From: Beta vulgaris subsp. vulgaris
Lineage: Eukaryota; Streptophyta; Magnoliopsida; Caryophyllales; Amaranthaceae
NCBI RefSeq assembly: GCF_026745355.1
Contig: NC_079205.1
Span: forward strand, 41,441,682-41,505,681
Direction: 5' to 3'
DNA: 64,000 nt
The notes beneath the pieces are model-generated. The model was not told the origin of the DNA, made no database searches, and saw only the letters and a program-made list of their open reading frames with translations. Each line of letters starts with the position of its first letter. The first letter of the stretch is position 1. This document shows positions 34,143 to 44,593 of the stretch, piece by piece. Made by a program: the position numbers and the translations under genes.

Positions 34143-34583
34143 TGTTCCGGTATGGGACAAATCACAGGGTTCTGAACCGGTAAGTCCTTGTATTCAAGCC
34201 GGGTTGGATTCCTGCAAAATAGAATAAGTGAACTAGCCTCGGGGGTTGATCCGAGGAACGCCCCTCCGATGCCTAAGTCAGTATTAGGTTAAAGCCGGTA
34301 GCTCTCAAGTATAATGTATTGGGATTCGTGTACGTACCTTATGACTCAGATCAACGGAGTATTTATAGGGACTTGATTAAGCCCATCTCTTTTTGGGCCC
34401 GGTAATCACGGGAGAGATTCCCAAGAATATTCCCTTAGGATATATTCTTATCTTTTACTGAAATATATCTTTTAGGCCCGTAGGCGCTGGATGTATAAAT
34501 GGATCTTAGCCCAGGCTCGTAAGCCCAAAAGCTATTAGACCGGTATCATTGAACCGGTATGGAACTTAGTCAGCCCCCATACA
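34143..34583 (-). repeat. 3' LTR of Tat2
   Basis: 441 bp, TGTTCCGGTATGGG to CCCCCATACA on the plus strand. The minus strand has a TATA box (CTATAAATACTCC) at about 34358-34370. It differs from 45860-46305 by about six one-base indels and two or three substitutions by eye. Confidence 0.93.
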
Positions 34584-34837
34584 ACTAGCCCCCAAGCCGG
34601 TATGACTATTATAGGCATATCCGGTTTAATAGGTTGCAAACCGTTATGGGAGATGCTGAGTTACTTTTAGCGAGAGAATGTGAATCGTTGTCAGGGAATT
34701 CCAACGGTCGCCCGAGCTGCGCACCTACATTGAAAGCTCTTCGAAGAGTGATTGCTTCACAGCTGGGTGCTACTAAAACACGTGGCATGATCATGTCGGG
34801 AAGACGAAGCGTCACTTAATCTCGACCGCGACTTTTC

Positions 34838-34845
34838 TATAAATA
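34838..34845 (+). promoter_or_regulatory. TATA box of the Tat2 antisense gene
   Basis: TATAAATA in TTTTCTATAAATACCTC, on the plus strand, about 230 bp before the ATG at 35071 and followed by a C/T-rich leader. It implies that the antisense gene has its own promoter inside the element. No experimental evidence. Confidence 0.6.
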
Positions 34846-35070
34846 CCTCTTGTGCGACCTCTGCTTCTCACTTCTTGCAATCTCTCTCTTGTGATCGCGC
34901 TCATATCGGACTTTCTCTCTCCAAAATCCTTTCGTTTTCTTGGCGTATTTGCTTGATCTCTCATTCCGGCCTCACGCTAACAGTTGATTCCGGTGTATTT
35001 TCCCTTCGCGTCTTTACTTCCAGGTATTTTATCAAAACTTTTTCCAATCTTTCATACCGTCTTATTTATA

Positions 35071-37484
35071 ATGTCGTCCAACTCTGAAAATTCTGATTCC
35101 CAAGACATATCTAAGTCTCCCTCCATTATGAGTGAGAGTGATGCCGAGTCCGATAACACCTCCATTAGGTCTGTAGAGGTTACCACTCTCCCCTGGTTAC
35201 TCCACTTCAGAACATAGGGTAAATAGCCAGAATGATTGTAGTACTTCCGGTAGACAAGATGTGGAGCCGGCCATTCATGCCTCCCCTTAAAGATGGTACT
35301 GGGACAAGCCGGGGCTTTAGGTCAGTATGGAACCATGAGAGGTTTAGCTGAACATTCCCCTGAATTGTTTCCTCCCGGCTCATCTCCTGTCGGGCGTTCT
35401 ACCTTTGAGGTGGGTGAGACATCCTATAGACCGGTACCTAGGGAGATTCCGGCCTCTCCTGTCCACTCAGATGCGGTAGAGAGTGTAGAAAAATATGTAG
35501 CGGGACGGATGAGGAGTCCACCACCTTAGAACTGAGTCGGATTCTGACCGAGAGGACCCTCCCGAGATAATCCCTGAGGATTCTGATGAGGATACCCTAG
35601 CGGAACTGTTCATGCCGCCCAGTGATGAGGGTTGTGCTGGTAGTGTTCAATTAGATAGCGGCTGGGCTAGGACCTGCCGGCAAAGCAAATTTCTGATTAA
35701 GGGTCCCCAATATTTTGCTTTTCCGGACGATTACAAATTAGTCCTCCCGGCTGAAGGAAGCCGTGTAACAGATTGCCCTTCCGGTCATGTGGCTATTTAT
35801 GCCCACATGCTTGATTTGGACTGCGATTTCCCTTGGATCCCTTTTTCGTCAAGGTCTTTAAAGCCTGGAACATATGTTTGGCCCAACTGACCCCCTTAGG
35901 ATGGCGGAATTTGATGGCCTATGCTTGGGTGTCCGTTATAAGGGTTTTCCGGAAACCTTGAACCTCTTCCGCAAACTCCACTGGATTAAGGAAGACGGCT
36001 CTGCCAAGGGTAAAGGGGCCGGGAAGAAAAGGAAGTCCCGGGATAACGAGCTTGAGGGCCGTGGCGGATGGATGTCGATATACACGAAAGCGGGTAAGTT
36101 AACGGTCTACCCCAAACCTAGCTCCCTCAAGCTCTGGAGAGGCCGATTTTTCTGGGTGCGTGTTCCTGATGATTTCCCTTTGAGACGTCAATGGACTAAA
36201 CCCCGTTCTCGCATGGAACATATCAGGGATAGGGGTTTAACCCGCCGGGAACGGGTGGCCTTTGATTACTTCGCGTCGGACTCTATCCCGGCGCTGAGAG
36301 GCAAGAAGAGGATACCAGTTCCCAAGTACTGGCTTCCTCACACCAGCTATGTTTTTACTAACCCGGCTTTGTCGGCCTTAGGCTTCTGCCGGTCTGACCC
36401 ATACGGTGTGTTTTGTTTTTGCTTTTGTTAGCTATCTGTTTGCTTTTGTTGTTCTTTTCTGACTGTGATCTCGTCTTCTTTGTAGGCAAGGATTTCCTAA
36501 TCCGTGAAGCTCTTCACGTCGACAGATCTTACCGGCCTTTGAGCAACATGCCTCCTAAGCCTGCAAGCAAGTTTGTCCCTATCCAACTGCCGGCTGGTGG
36601 CGGTCGAGGAGGCCGTGGTGGCCGGGGGTCTGGCCGGAGATCCGGCACTGACGACGATGTCAGGGATACTATTCCCCTGCAACGCCGTCAGGCTGAGGTC
36701 CAGGCCCGTAAAAGGAAACCGGAGCAAACGGGGGCCGAGCCGGCGGCCAAAAGATTGCCTCTAGGGCGGGCAAGGACAAGGAAACTAATGTTTCCACTGC
36801 TCCCCCCTTGCTTTCCGGCCGGGTTGCCGAGGTAGGCACCTCCTCCCTGCGGCCCAAGATCTATAAGCAACTTACTCTGCCGGATATGGTTCCCGGCCTT
36901 GAGTCCTTCGCCAAGCCCAGAAAGCAGGGCTATCTGGAGCGAAACCGGATGGAGATGCCGGATATTTTGAAGAGGCGTTGGGCTCGCTCTCCGGTGAAGA
37001 ATGGCGAGAAGTTCGATCCAAAAATGACTGTTTTGGACGACGAATCGCTGCTCTTGGACCGTTCAATAAGGATGAGGAGATTAGGCTTCTCCGGGAGCAA
37101 ATTTCTGAAGCCAAAGAGCTGGAGCGCGCCACCGTTAAGGAGTACCAAAAGGGTATGGACTTTGTAAGCCGCTTACTCAACCGGTACAACGGTGGCTGGT
37201 CTGCGGCCATGAGATGTGTTCGTCACACATTCCCGGACTTCGACTGGTCCAAGATTGAGGAGGCGCATGCCAACCTCGTCCATGGGCTACCAGTTGAAGG
37301 TGAGGACCTGGATCCCGACGTTAATGAAGCCGACATCGCTAATGCTGACCCCAGAGTTGAATTCGAAGAGGAGCAAGAGGCTGTCAACGACGCCACTGAT
37401 ATTGCCAACCCTGATGCCGATCCTACTCTGAAGGAGCCAGTGGTTGTTGTTGACGGCTCTGAGGAGGAAGAGCAAACCAAGTAG
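35071..37484 (+). pseudogene. Tat2 antisense gene: gypsy-type plant transposon domain plus coiled coil
   Basis: Starts at ATG 35071 with a Ser/Asp/Glu-rich region. A domain resembling the Pfam 'putative gypsy type transposon' family begins near 35690. Its core (DCDFPWIPF about 35820, then FRKLHWIKEDGSAKGKG about 35965, then WRGRFFWVRVPDDFPL about 36140) is split by a one-base slip near 35880-35905. An 80-bp GT/AG intron lies at 36406-36485. After it come a Gly/Arg-rich linker, a basic KRKPEQ stretch, a coiled coil (about 37050-37160) and an acidic tail to the TAG at 37482. Frame slips also occur near 35215, 35525 and 36780. The function of this class is unknown. It is transcribed against gag-pol, as in Tat1 and element 3. 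Confidence 0.75.
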
Positions 37485-37744
37485 ACTCTCAGCCTTCCTC
37501 CTTGCCCTTCTTGTATTGGGTCACTTTGTGGGTGGTGTGCTTTATGCAACCATGCCGTCTTTTTTCTTGGGCAGCCAAACTATCTTTACCGTTCTGTAAA
37601 TCCGTTCGCCTGTGATCGGCTTTTTGCTTTTCTTTTGGCGGTCATACCGTATGTGGTTGACTGCTTAGCTCTAGGATTGTAATTTTTCATTGATTAATGA
37701 AGTACAGTTTTTTGATGGACTTTCGTATCGTCTTTAATTATTTT
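37485..37744 (+). other. 3' UTR of the Tat2 antisense gene
   Basis: Short untranslated stretch after the stop at 37484, T-rich, with GATTAATGAAG near 37691 as the closest thing to a poly(A) signal. It runs into the minisatellite. Confidence 0.45.
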
Positions 37745-38460
37745 TTATGTTTTTCCGGCATGTTTAACGTGGTCATTGACCGATTTCAATGTGGCCATTG
37801 ACGGATTAATGCTTAATTTATTTTCTACCGGCAGATCCACGAAGGTCGTTGATCGGTTTCGCACTATTGATTAATTCAGCAGATCCACTAAGGTCATTGA
37901 CTGATTAATCAATAATGCTTGATTTATTTCTACCGGCAGATCCACGAAGGTCGTTTGACCGGTTTCGCACTATTGATTAATTCAGCAGATCCACTAAGGT
38001 CATTGACTGATTAATCAATAATGCTTGATTTATTTTCTACCGGCAGATCCACGAAGGTCGTTGACCGATTTCACACTATTGATTAATTCAGCAGATCCAC
38101 TAAGGTCATTGACTGATTAATCAATAATGCTTGATTTATTTTCTACCGGCAGATCCACGAAGGTCGTTGACCGGTTTCACACTATTGATTAATTCAGCAG
38201 ATCCACTAAGGTCATTGACTGATTAATCAATAATGCTTGATTTATTTTCTACCGGCAGATCCACGAAGGTCGTTGACCGGTTTCACACTATTGATTAATC
38301 CAGCAGATCCGCTAAGGTCATTGACTGATTAATCAATAATGCTTGATTTATTTTCTACCGGCAGATCCATGAAGGTCGTTGACCGATTTTGCACTATTGA
38401 TTAATTCAGCAGATCCGCTAAGGTCATTGACTGATTTAATCAATACTGCTTAATGGGATG
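37745..38460. repeat. 106-bp minisatellite of Tat2
   Basis: Six full units anchored at GCAGATCCACGAAGG (37831, 37936, 38043, 38149, 38255, 38361; spacing 105-107 bp) plus partial units at both ends. Each unit is two related halves of about 53 bp: CAGATCCACGAAGGTCGTTGA and CAGATCCACTAAGGTCATTGA. The second half is framed by ATTGATTAAT and ATTAATCAAT, a perfect 10-bp inverted repeat. It separates the antisense gene from integrase. Confidence 0.93.
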
Positions 38461-38620
38461 GGGCGGCACTGACTGATGTGTGTGGAAGATGCTCATTTTA
38501 TTAAGATAAAACGACTCTTCTCGGCTATGCCGGAATTATTGCCTATAATTAAACTGATAAATCTTTTCGGTACAAGCGCCTGATTATTCACTCCTACTGG
38601 CAACATTGCCCATCTTCTAA

Positions 38621-39500
38621 CTAAACATAGTACTTCTTAAGGACACTGGCGTTCCAACTATTTTTCAACAGCTTGCCTGCCATGTCTTCGAGCCGATATG
38701 ACCCTGGTACTATCTCTTCTTTGACCAAGTAAGGTCCTTCCCAATTGGCCGTAAGCTTTCCGTCCACGTGGACTTTTCCCGTTGCTGCCGTCCGCCTGAG
38801 GACAAGGTCTCCTTTGGAGATAGGACGGCTTCGCACTCTTTTATTGTAGGCCTTGCTTATCCGGTCTTTGTATGCTACCGACCTCAGCTCTGCAACCAAT
38901 CTGACCTCTTGCAAGAGGTCTAAGTCCTCCTTTTGGTTTTCTTCATTCAAAACGGGCTCATAGTTCAGGATCCGCCAGTTGGGTAGCCCTACTTCTACCG
39001 GGAGTACCGCCTCTGCCCCGAATGCTAGCCTGAACGACGTCTCTCCGGTGGCTTCCTTTTCGGTGGTCCTGTTGGACCACAGCATTGCTGGTACCATGTC
39101 GGCCCATGCTCCCTTCAGTTCATCCAACCTTTTCTTCAGGGCATTGAGGATTTGCTTGTTCGCGGCTTCGGCCTGGCCGTTGCTTTGCGGATGGCAGACT
39201 GAAGAGTAGGCGAACTTGATGCTGTAAGGACGCAAAAAGTCGCGTATCAGAGCGCAATCGAACTGGACGCCATGATCCATCACTATTCCCATCGGGATGC
39301 CGAATCTAGTGATGATGTTCTGCCAGATAAACTTCTTTACCTGATTAGCCGTTATTTTTGTCGTCGGCTCTGCCTCTATCCATTTCGTGAAGTAGTCAAT
39401 ACCCACAATTAAGAATTTTCTTCCCCCGGATGCCGGCGTAAAGGGCCCTATAATGTCCATCCCACTGCGCGAAAGGGATTGGATTTAAAATCGGCTGGAG
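38621..39500 (-). CDS. Tat2 integrase core and C-terminus
   Basis: The frame 39460-38621 (279 residues) is open. It contains the DDE core: Asp in VGIDYFTKW, Asp in MDHGVQFD (residues 61-68; the usual T before the Asp is M) and Glu in NGQAEAANK (about residue 98). The NWEGPYLV module (about residue 243) is near the end and the stop follows KKYYV. The zinc finger is in the overlapping upstream frame (to 39396). It belongs to pol; the frame change between them near 39460 is one of the few lesions. Confidence 0.87.
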
Positions 39501-41039
39501 ATCATTGGCCGGCTGGTTGATCACTGGCGCGAACCTTTGACACTTATCGCACTTTTTCACGTAGGTTTGAGCATCCGTCAGCATTGTAGGCCAGTAAAAC
39601 CCTGCTCGCAGCGCTTTCAGTGCTAATGCTTTACCGCCGATATGGTTCCCACATATTCCATCATGAATTTCCTCAATTATTTTTGTCGCTTCGTTGGCCG
39701 TGACGCACCTTAGTAGAGGTAGTGAGAACCCTTTCTTGTACAACTGTCCTTGAAAGATGCAATACCAGACAGAATCCCTTCTCAGTTTTTGCGCCGCCAT
39801 CTTATCTTCTGGGAGCTCACCTTTGAGCTTATATGCCAGTATACCCTCATACCATTCTGGTTCGGTAGTGATTGTGTTGACGGACGCTGGGACAACTTCT
39901 ATACTTCTTTCTACCAATGTCTCCACCCTGACGTTCCTTTTCTTGTCACTTAGACTGGAACTTGCCAGTTTTGATAGGGCATCTGCCGCCATGTTTTCTG
40001 CTCTTGGGACCAATTGTACTTCGAAGCTTTGCAGTCCCTTTACCATGTTCTTTACCAGATGTAGGTATTTCTGCATTACCGGTTCTCGGGCCTCATACGT
40101 CCCCTCAATTTGGCTTGAGATTAATTGTGAGTCCGTTATCATAATGACGTTTCTTGCTCCAGCCGCAATGCTCAGACTTAGTCCGGCCAGGGCTGCTTCG
40201 TACTCAGCTTCATTGTTGGAGGCCTTAAACCCAAAGCGGATGGCATGTTCAAAGATTTCCCCTTCCGGAGATGTCATAACCACTCCGGCTCCGGCTCCAC
40301 TCTGGGCTGCTGATCCATCCACCTCGATTTTCCACCTGCCGGTGGATTCTACTGGTTCAGAGTAGGTTGTCTCCACTATGAAGTCTGCTAAAGCTTGGGC
40401 TTTGATCGCGGTACGCGGCCGATATTCTATGTCGAACTCCGACAGCTCGATTGCCCACTTCAATAGTCTCCCTGTGGTGTCTAGTTTGTGGAGGGCCTTT
40501 TCCAAAGGCTGATTTGTGAGGACTTGGACAATGTGGGAGTCAAAGTATGGTCTCAGCTTTCTTGCTGCAATCAAGACGGCATAGGCCATTTTTTCCAGCA
40601 GTTCATACCTCTGCTCCGCTCCGGCAAGCACGTGACTGACAAAGTATATGGGGCTTTGCTGCCCCTGCCGATTTACCAGTAATACCGCCGCGACCGTCTT
40701 CTCGGTTACCGACACATATAGCTGCAGTTTTTCCCCCAACTCTGGCCGGGTTATGGTGGGCAGTCGTTGGAAGTGCTCCTTTACCTTTTCGAAGGCTTGC
40801 TTCTGCTCTTCTCCCCATTCAAACTTCTTATTTCCTCGGAGTATTTTGAAGAATGGCAAGGCCTTCTCTGCTGATTTGGAAACGAACCTTGTTAGGGCCG
40901 CCATCCTCCCTGTCAGCTTTTGAATGTCCCGGATGCTCTTTGGCTCCGGGAGGTCACTGATGGCTTTAATTTTGTCGGGTTGGCATCTATCCCCCTTTCG
41001 CTCACCATGAAGCCAGGAACTTGCCGGATCGTACTCCAA
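39396..41039 (-). CDS. Tat2 RT connection, RNase H, second RNase H and integrase zinc finger
   Basis: 547 open residues of pol. Residues 20-100 are the RT connection (IQKLTGRMAAL). Residues 105-222 are the first RNase H, which keeps Glu149 and Asp219 but has Ser110 and Asn176 in place of two catalytic Asp. Residues 235-360 are a second RNase H with all four acids in place (Asp241, Glu279, Asp303, Asp353). The HHCC finger lies at about 455-500, with HDGICGNH and CDKCQ. A dual RNase H is a known mark of the Tat lineage. The last 20 residues are out of frame with integrase. Confidence 0.9.
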   Translation of the reverse strand: MEYDPASSWLHGERKGDRCQPDKIKAISDLPEPKSIRDIQKLTGRMAALTRFVSKSAEKALPFFKILRGNKKFEWGEEQKQAFEKVKEHFQRLPTITRPELGEKLQLYVSVTEKTVAAVLLVNRQGQQSPIYFVSHVLAGAEQRYELLEKMAYAVLIAARKLRPYFDSHIVQVLTNQPLEKALHKLDTTGRLLKWAIELSEFDIEYRPRTAIKAQALADFIVETTYSEPVESTGRWKIEVDGSAAQSGAGAGVVMTSPEGEIFEHAIRFGFKASNNEAEYEAALAGLSLSIAAGARNVIMITDSQLISSQIEGTYEAREPVMQKYLHLVKNMVKGLQSFEVQLVPRAENMAADALSKLASSSLSDKKRNVRVETLVERSIEVVPASVNTITTEPEWYEGILAYKLKGELPEDKMAAQKLRRDSVWYCIFQGQLYKKGFSLPLLRCVTANEATKIIEEIHDGICGNHIGGKALALKALRAGFYWPTMLTDAQTYVKKCDKCQRFAPVINQPANDLQPILNPIPFAQWDGHYRALYAGIRGKKILNCGY

Positions 41040-41095
41040 ACACGCACTTCAATTTTGGTGTTGCCGGAGTGTTTCGAATGTTTCTTCTAGGTCAA

Positions 41096-41548
41096 CTATT
41101 GGTCCTCTTCAGTTAAGCTCTTTACTATACTGTCGTCCACATATACTTCTACGTTTCTGCCTTTTTGGTGTTCGAAGATCTTGTCTACCAGCTTTTGATA
41201 GGTAGCACCGGCATTTTTGAGCCCAAACGGCATTGCTTTGTAGGCGTAAACTCCTGCGTCTGTGATGAAGGCCGCTTTATTCCTGTCGGACTCAAGCAAG
41301 CTTATCTGGTGGTACCCTGAGAAAGCATCCATGAAACTTAACAGTGCATGGCCGCTAGTTGAGTCTACTAGCTGGTCAATCCTTGGCAACGGGTAGCAGT
41401 CCTTTGGGCAGGCTTTGTTGAGGTCGGTAAAGTCTACACACATACGCCATGTCCCATTGGATTTTTTCACCATTACTACATTTGCCAACCACTCCGGGTA
41501 GTCGCAGGGTTCAATAAAGTCTGCCGCCAGCAGCTTGTCTACTTCCAC
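41096..41548 (-). CDS. Tat2 reverse transcriptase palm
   Basis: 150 residues with WRMCVDFTDLNKACPKD (34-50), MDAFSGYHQI (73-82), MPFGLKNAG (106-114) and the catalytic YVDD at 136-139 (41132-41143). A slip near 41050-41096 separates it from the connection domain. The active site is intact. Confidence 0.9.
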   Translation of the reverse strand: MEVDKLLAADFIEPCDYPEWLANVVMVKKSNGTWRMCVDFTDLNKACPKDCYPLPRIDQLVDSTSGHALLSFMDAFSGYHQISLLESDRNKAAFITDAGVYAYKAMPFGLKNAGATYQKLVDKIFEHQKGRNVEVYVDDSIVKSLTEEDQ

Positions 41549-42041
41549 CTTAATAGCGCGTTCTTTTCTGCTGAGAAGTTTCGCTTCTTTTGCTTTACCG
41601 GCCTTACATCCTCGTTCACGTTCAGGCGATGTACCATGAAATCCGGATCAATGCCCGGCATTTCGTCTGCCGAGAAGGCGAAAATGTCGGCATGCCCTCT
41701 TAACAGGGAAATTAAGTTGACCTTCACTTCTTCACCCAAATCAGATCCGATTTTCACTGTTCTGTCAGGTCTGTCTTCTTCCAAACTGATTTCTTCCGTT
41801 TCCCCCGCAGGGCTAGGCCTCGGCTGATCTGCCGGCCTTCCCTCGAAATTCTCCATGGACAGGTCCTTCCTGACCTTATTTTCCAGCCTTCTCCGTTTTC
41901 TTTCCGACGGGGCGTGTCGGCGGCCTTTTATGATCAGAGTGCTTTAGCGCGGTAAGGTAGCATGCCCTTGCCGACTCTTGATTGCCTCTGATTTTCTCAA
42001 GGTTACCGTCATTAGAGGTGTAGATCATGGTAAGGTGATAT
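41539..42041 (-). pseudogene. Tat2 protease-RT linker
   Basis: Lies between the solo LTR and RT. It encodes the end of the protease-distal region (LTMIYTSNDGN just left of the insertion, about 42000-42030), then the acidic linker with ADIFAFSADEMPGID (about 41650). A frame change falls near 41870. Confidence 0.7.
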
Positions 42042-43824
42042 TGTAATACTCCGTATTTTTAGTAAGTTATTATTTATATTTTTATAAAAGTTTTAGTTTT
42101 TGAAAAAGGTTTTATTTACTAAAAAGGCTTATTATTTATTAGAAAGGCTTTTATAAGAAAGGTTTTGGGTATTTTAAATAAATTTTAGCCAAATGAATTT
42201 TGGGCCTAACTTTCCTAAGTTTTACATTCAAGTAGTTATTTCAAAATAAAATTAAAAATATTTTAAAAACAATTTCAAAAAGGTTTGTGAAAAGAAAAGA
42301 AGAAAAAAAAAAAGGTTATAAAAGAAAAAAAAAGAAAAAAAAAAAAAAAAATTTCCGCGCATCTACGACTAGTGTGAAGTTTGTACTTGTTTATTATTTT
42401 TATTATATTTTTTATTTCTATCTTTTAGTTATTTTATCTTAATAATTAGTATTATGGGATAATTTATATCTTTTCCTAATCTTAGTTGGATAACGTAAAT
42501 ATTAGTTATATCCTAGATTAGTTTATCTTTTTCCTAAATCTATCTTTTAGTTTCCTAATCCTATTCCGATTCTACTTTTCCAACTAGTATAAATAGGGGT
42601 CTCCACCCATCATATTTTTCACACCAAATTTGAGAAATAAATCTCTTTTCTCAAATTTAAACTCTCTCTCCCTCTTAGCCTACCTTTTCTCTTCTCCCTA
42701 GTAGTTATTATTATTCAAGGTGCGTGTATTTGTAGATCTTTAATAATTGTTTTGCAAGTGTAGTATCATGTTTTTAGGAAAATATTTTGGATTGAAATAC
42801 ATGTTTTTATGAGTTTTATTATGAACTGCATCTGTTTATATGAACATGTTTGAATGTTTATAAATTTTATTTATGAACTTTGAATTATGTCTTTCGTATA
42901 ATATATTTATAAAGTTTGATCTTTGAATTTATATTCAAATATTTTAGAAGGAGTTTGATCTTTTGATTCATGTTTAAATATTTAAAAAGGAGTGTTTTTG
43001 AACTATTATTATTTTTCAAAGGTTAACCCTTGAGCAAGTTATTTTATTTATGCCTTTATATGGCTAATTTTATAGAATTATTATTCTTTTTAAAGGAGGA
43101 TTATTTCGAAGGATTTTTATTAGTTATATGATCTTTTATGATCACAATTTATAAAGAGGCCACGGCTTGTTATTTATTAGCAAGAACGGTAGCTATTATA
43201 TTATTTACCCATGTACTTTTTGTATAAGTCATGTGGACAAGGTAGTTCCCCTCGTAATAGACTCAGTAAGGAATACTAAACTTGGGGGGTGTGCACACTT
43301 TAGGCAAGGTACCTAGGCAAGGAAAAAGGATTTTTATCAAGGTTATATACTTTATATTATATAAGTATTATCAAGTATCCAAGAAAGGTTTTTTGAAATT
43401 AAATATTTCAAAAGTTTAATTAAATAAAGTGTTTAATATTCCGCATATACATGTACTCAGTATTTTTACTGACACGCTTTTGTTTTGTTTTGTTTTATGG
43501 CTTTGTCCCTGTGATGACCCTTTTGGTGAGCAGATTTTACAGGTTGATTGATGCATACTTCATATGGGGGAGCTAGTGAGAATCATAATTAGTCAAGGAG
43601 TTGTTATTTTATTTTCTTTATTCCATTGTTATTAGTTGTACAATAAAGTTTATATTAATAAAGAGAAGTTATTTAAGTTATTTCCGCTGCATTAGTTTAA
43701 AGTTCAGTTAGTAGTTAGTATTAAAGCCTTTAACGTTATCACGTGGCGGTAATACTCTCAAGTTTCTCAAGGAGTTTTATATTAAAATATCTTTTCCAAA
43801 AGAGAGAAATTTGGGGGTGTTACA
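42042..43824 (+). mobile_element. Chromovirus-type solo LTR in Tat2 pol
   Basis: 1783 bp starting TGTAATACTCCGTATTTTTAG and ending GGGGGTGTTACA, the same termini as the chromovirus LTRs at 284 and 8123 but with different inner sequence. A perfect target duplication GATAT flanks it (42037-42041, 43825-43829). A TATA box (TATAAATAG) is at 42588-42596. There is no internal region, so the element has been lost by LTR-LTR recombination. Orientation is given as the strand on which the TATA reads. Confidence 0.93.
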
Positions 43825-43829
43825 GATAT

Positions 43830-44593
43830 GTTGAGACCACAGCTTGGGCGTCATGAATTAGCGGCCTCCCAATGATGGCATTATATGCCGCCGGGACGTC
43901 TACAACCAGAAATTCCACCATGAGATCTTTCGACCGGGAACCCTCTCCTATTTTGACCGCCAACTTTACCGTCCCTTCTGGGACAACAGATGCTCCTGTG
44001 AAGCCGATAACCGGGTAAGAGACCGGTTTCAAACATGTTTCGTCAAATCCCATCTTTTCAAATGTCTCTTTGTAGAGGATATTGGCGGAGCTTCCGCCGT
44101 CCACTAAAACACGGTGAACCATCGCATTGGAAATTTGCAGAGATACTACCAGAGGGTCGTCATGAGGATAGACGATTCCCTTAGCGTCCTCTGAGGTAAA
44201 AGCTACAGACGGCATAGATGGGGGTGCCGGCCACTTTCTGGCGTTGTTATAGTTCAACTGATGACGGACTTCCTTGAGGCTGGCTTTCTCCCTGTGAATA
44301 CTACCGCCTCTAGTTGGTCCTCCGCTGATGATGTGGATCTCAGTGATCCTGTCCTTTATCGGCCTTCTATTGCCATTGTCGTCCTCCCTTGGAGGAGTTT
44401 TGCGATCGTTCCTTGATAGGTACTGGGTAAAGTAACCTCGCCTAACGAGGTCTTCGATCCCGTCCTTAAGGTCCTTGCAATCGTCTTTTGTGGCCGTAAT
44501 CATCATGAAATTCGCACCACTTGGACTTATCCCTACCCTTGTAGTACATTTTTCGCGGCCTTTGCCACTTATCGTCCTTACTATGAAGTTCAA
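43830..44593 (-). pseudogene. Tat2 aspartic protease
   Basis: About 250 open residues. The active site reads VDGGSSANIL (about 44095-44125), with Gly where most retropepsins have Thr. NAIIGRPLIHD near 43860 closes the fold. It is cut at its 3' end by the solo LTR, and the same protein continues at 42030. It overlaps the gag frame around 44466-44593. Confidence 0.8.

Noticed and set aside
35071..36405. Treating the Tat2 antisense gene as a normal host gene
   Set aside because: It lies inside the LTR pair, has the gypsy-type transposon domain and has counterparts at the equivalent place in two other elements.
37745..38460. Regular repeats that could suggest a CRISPR array
   Set aside because: Unit and spacer are one continuous 106-bp tandem repeat without unique spacers, in a plant retrotransposon.
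39750..40923. Several plus-strand open frames opposite Tat2 RNase H
   Set aside because: Shadows of well-conserved minus-strand pol domains.
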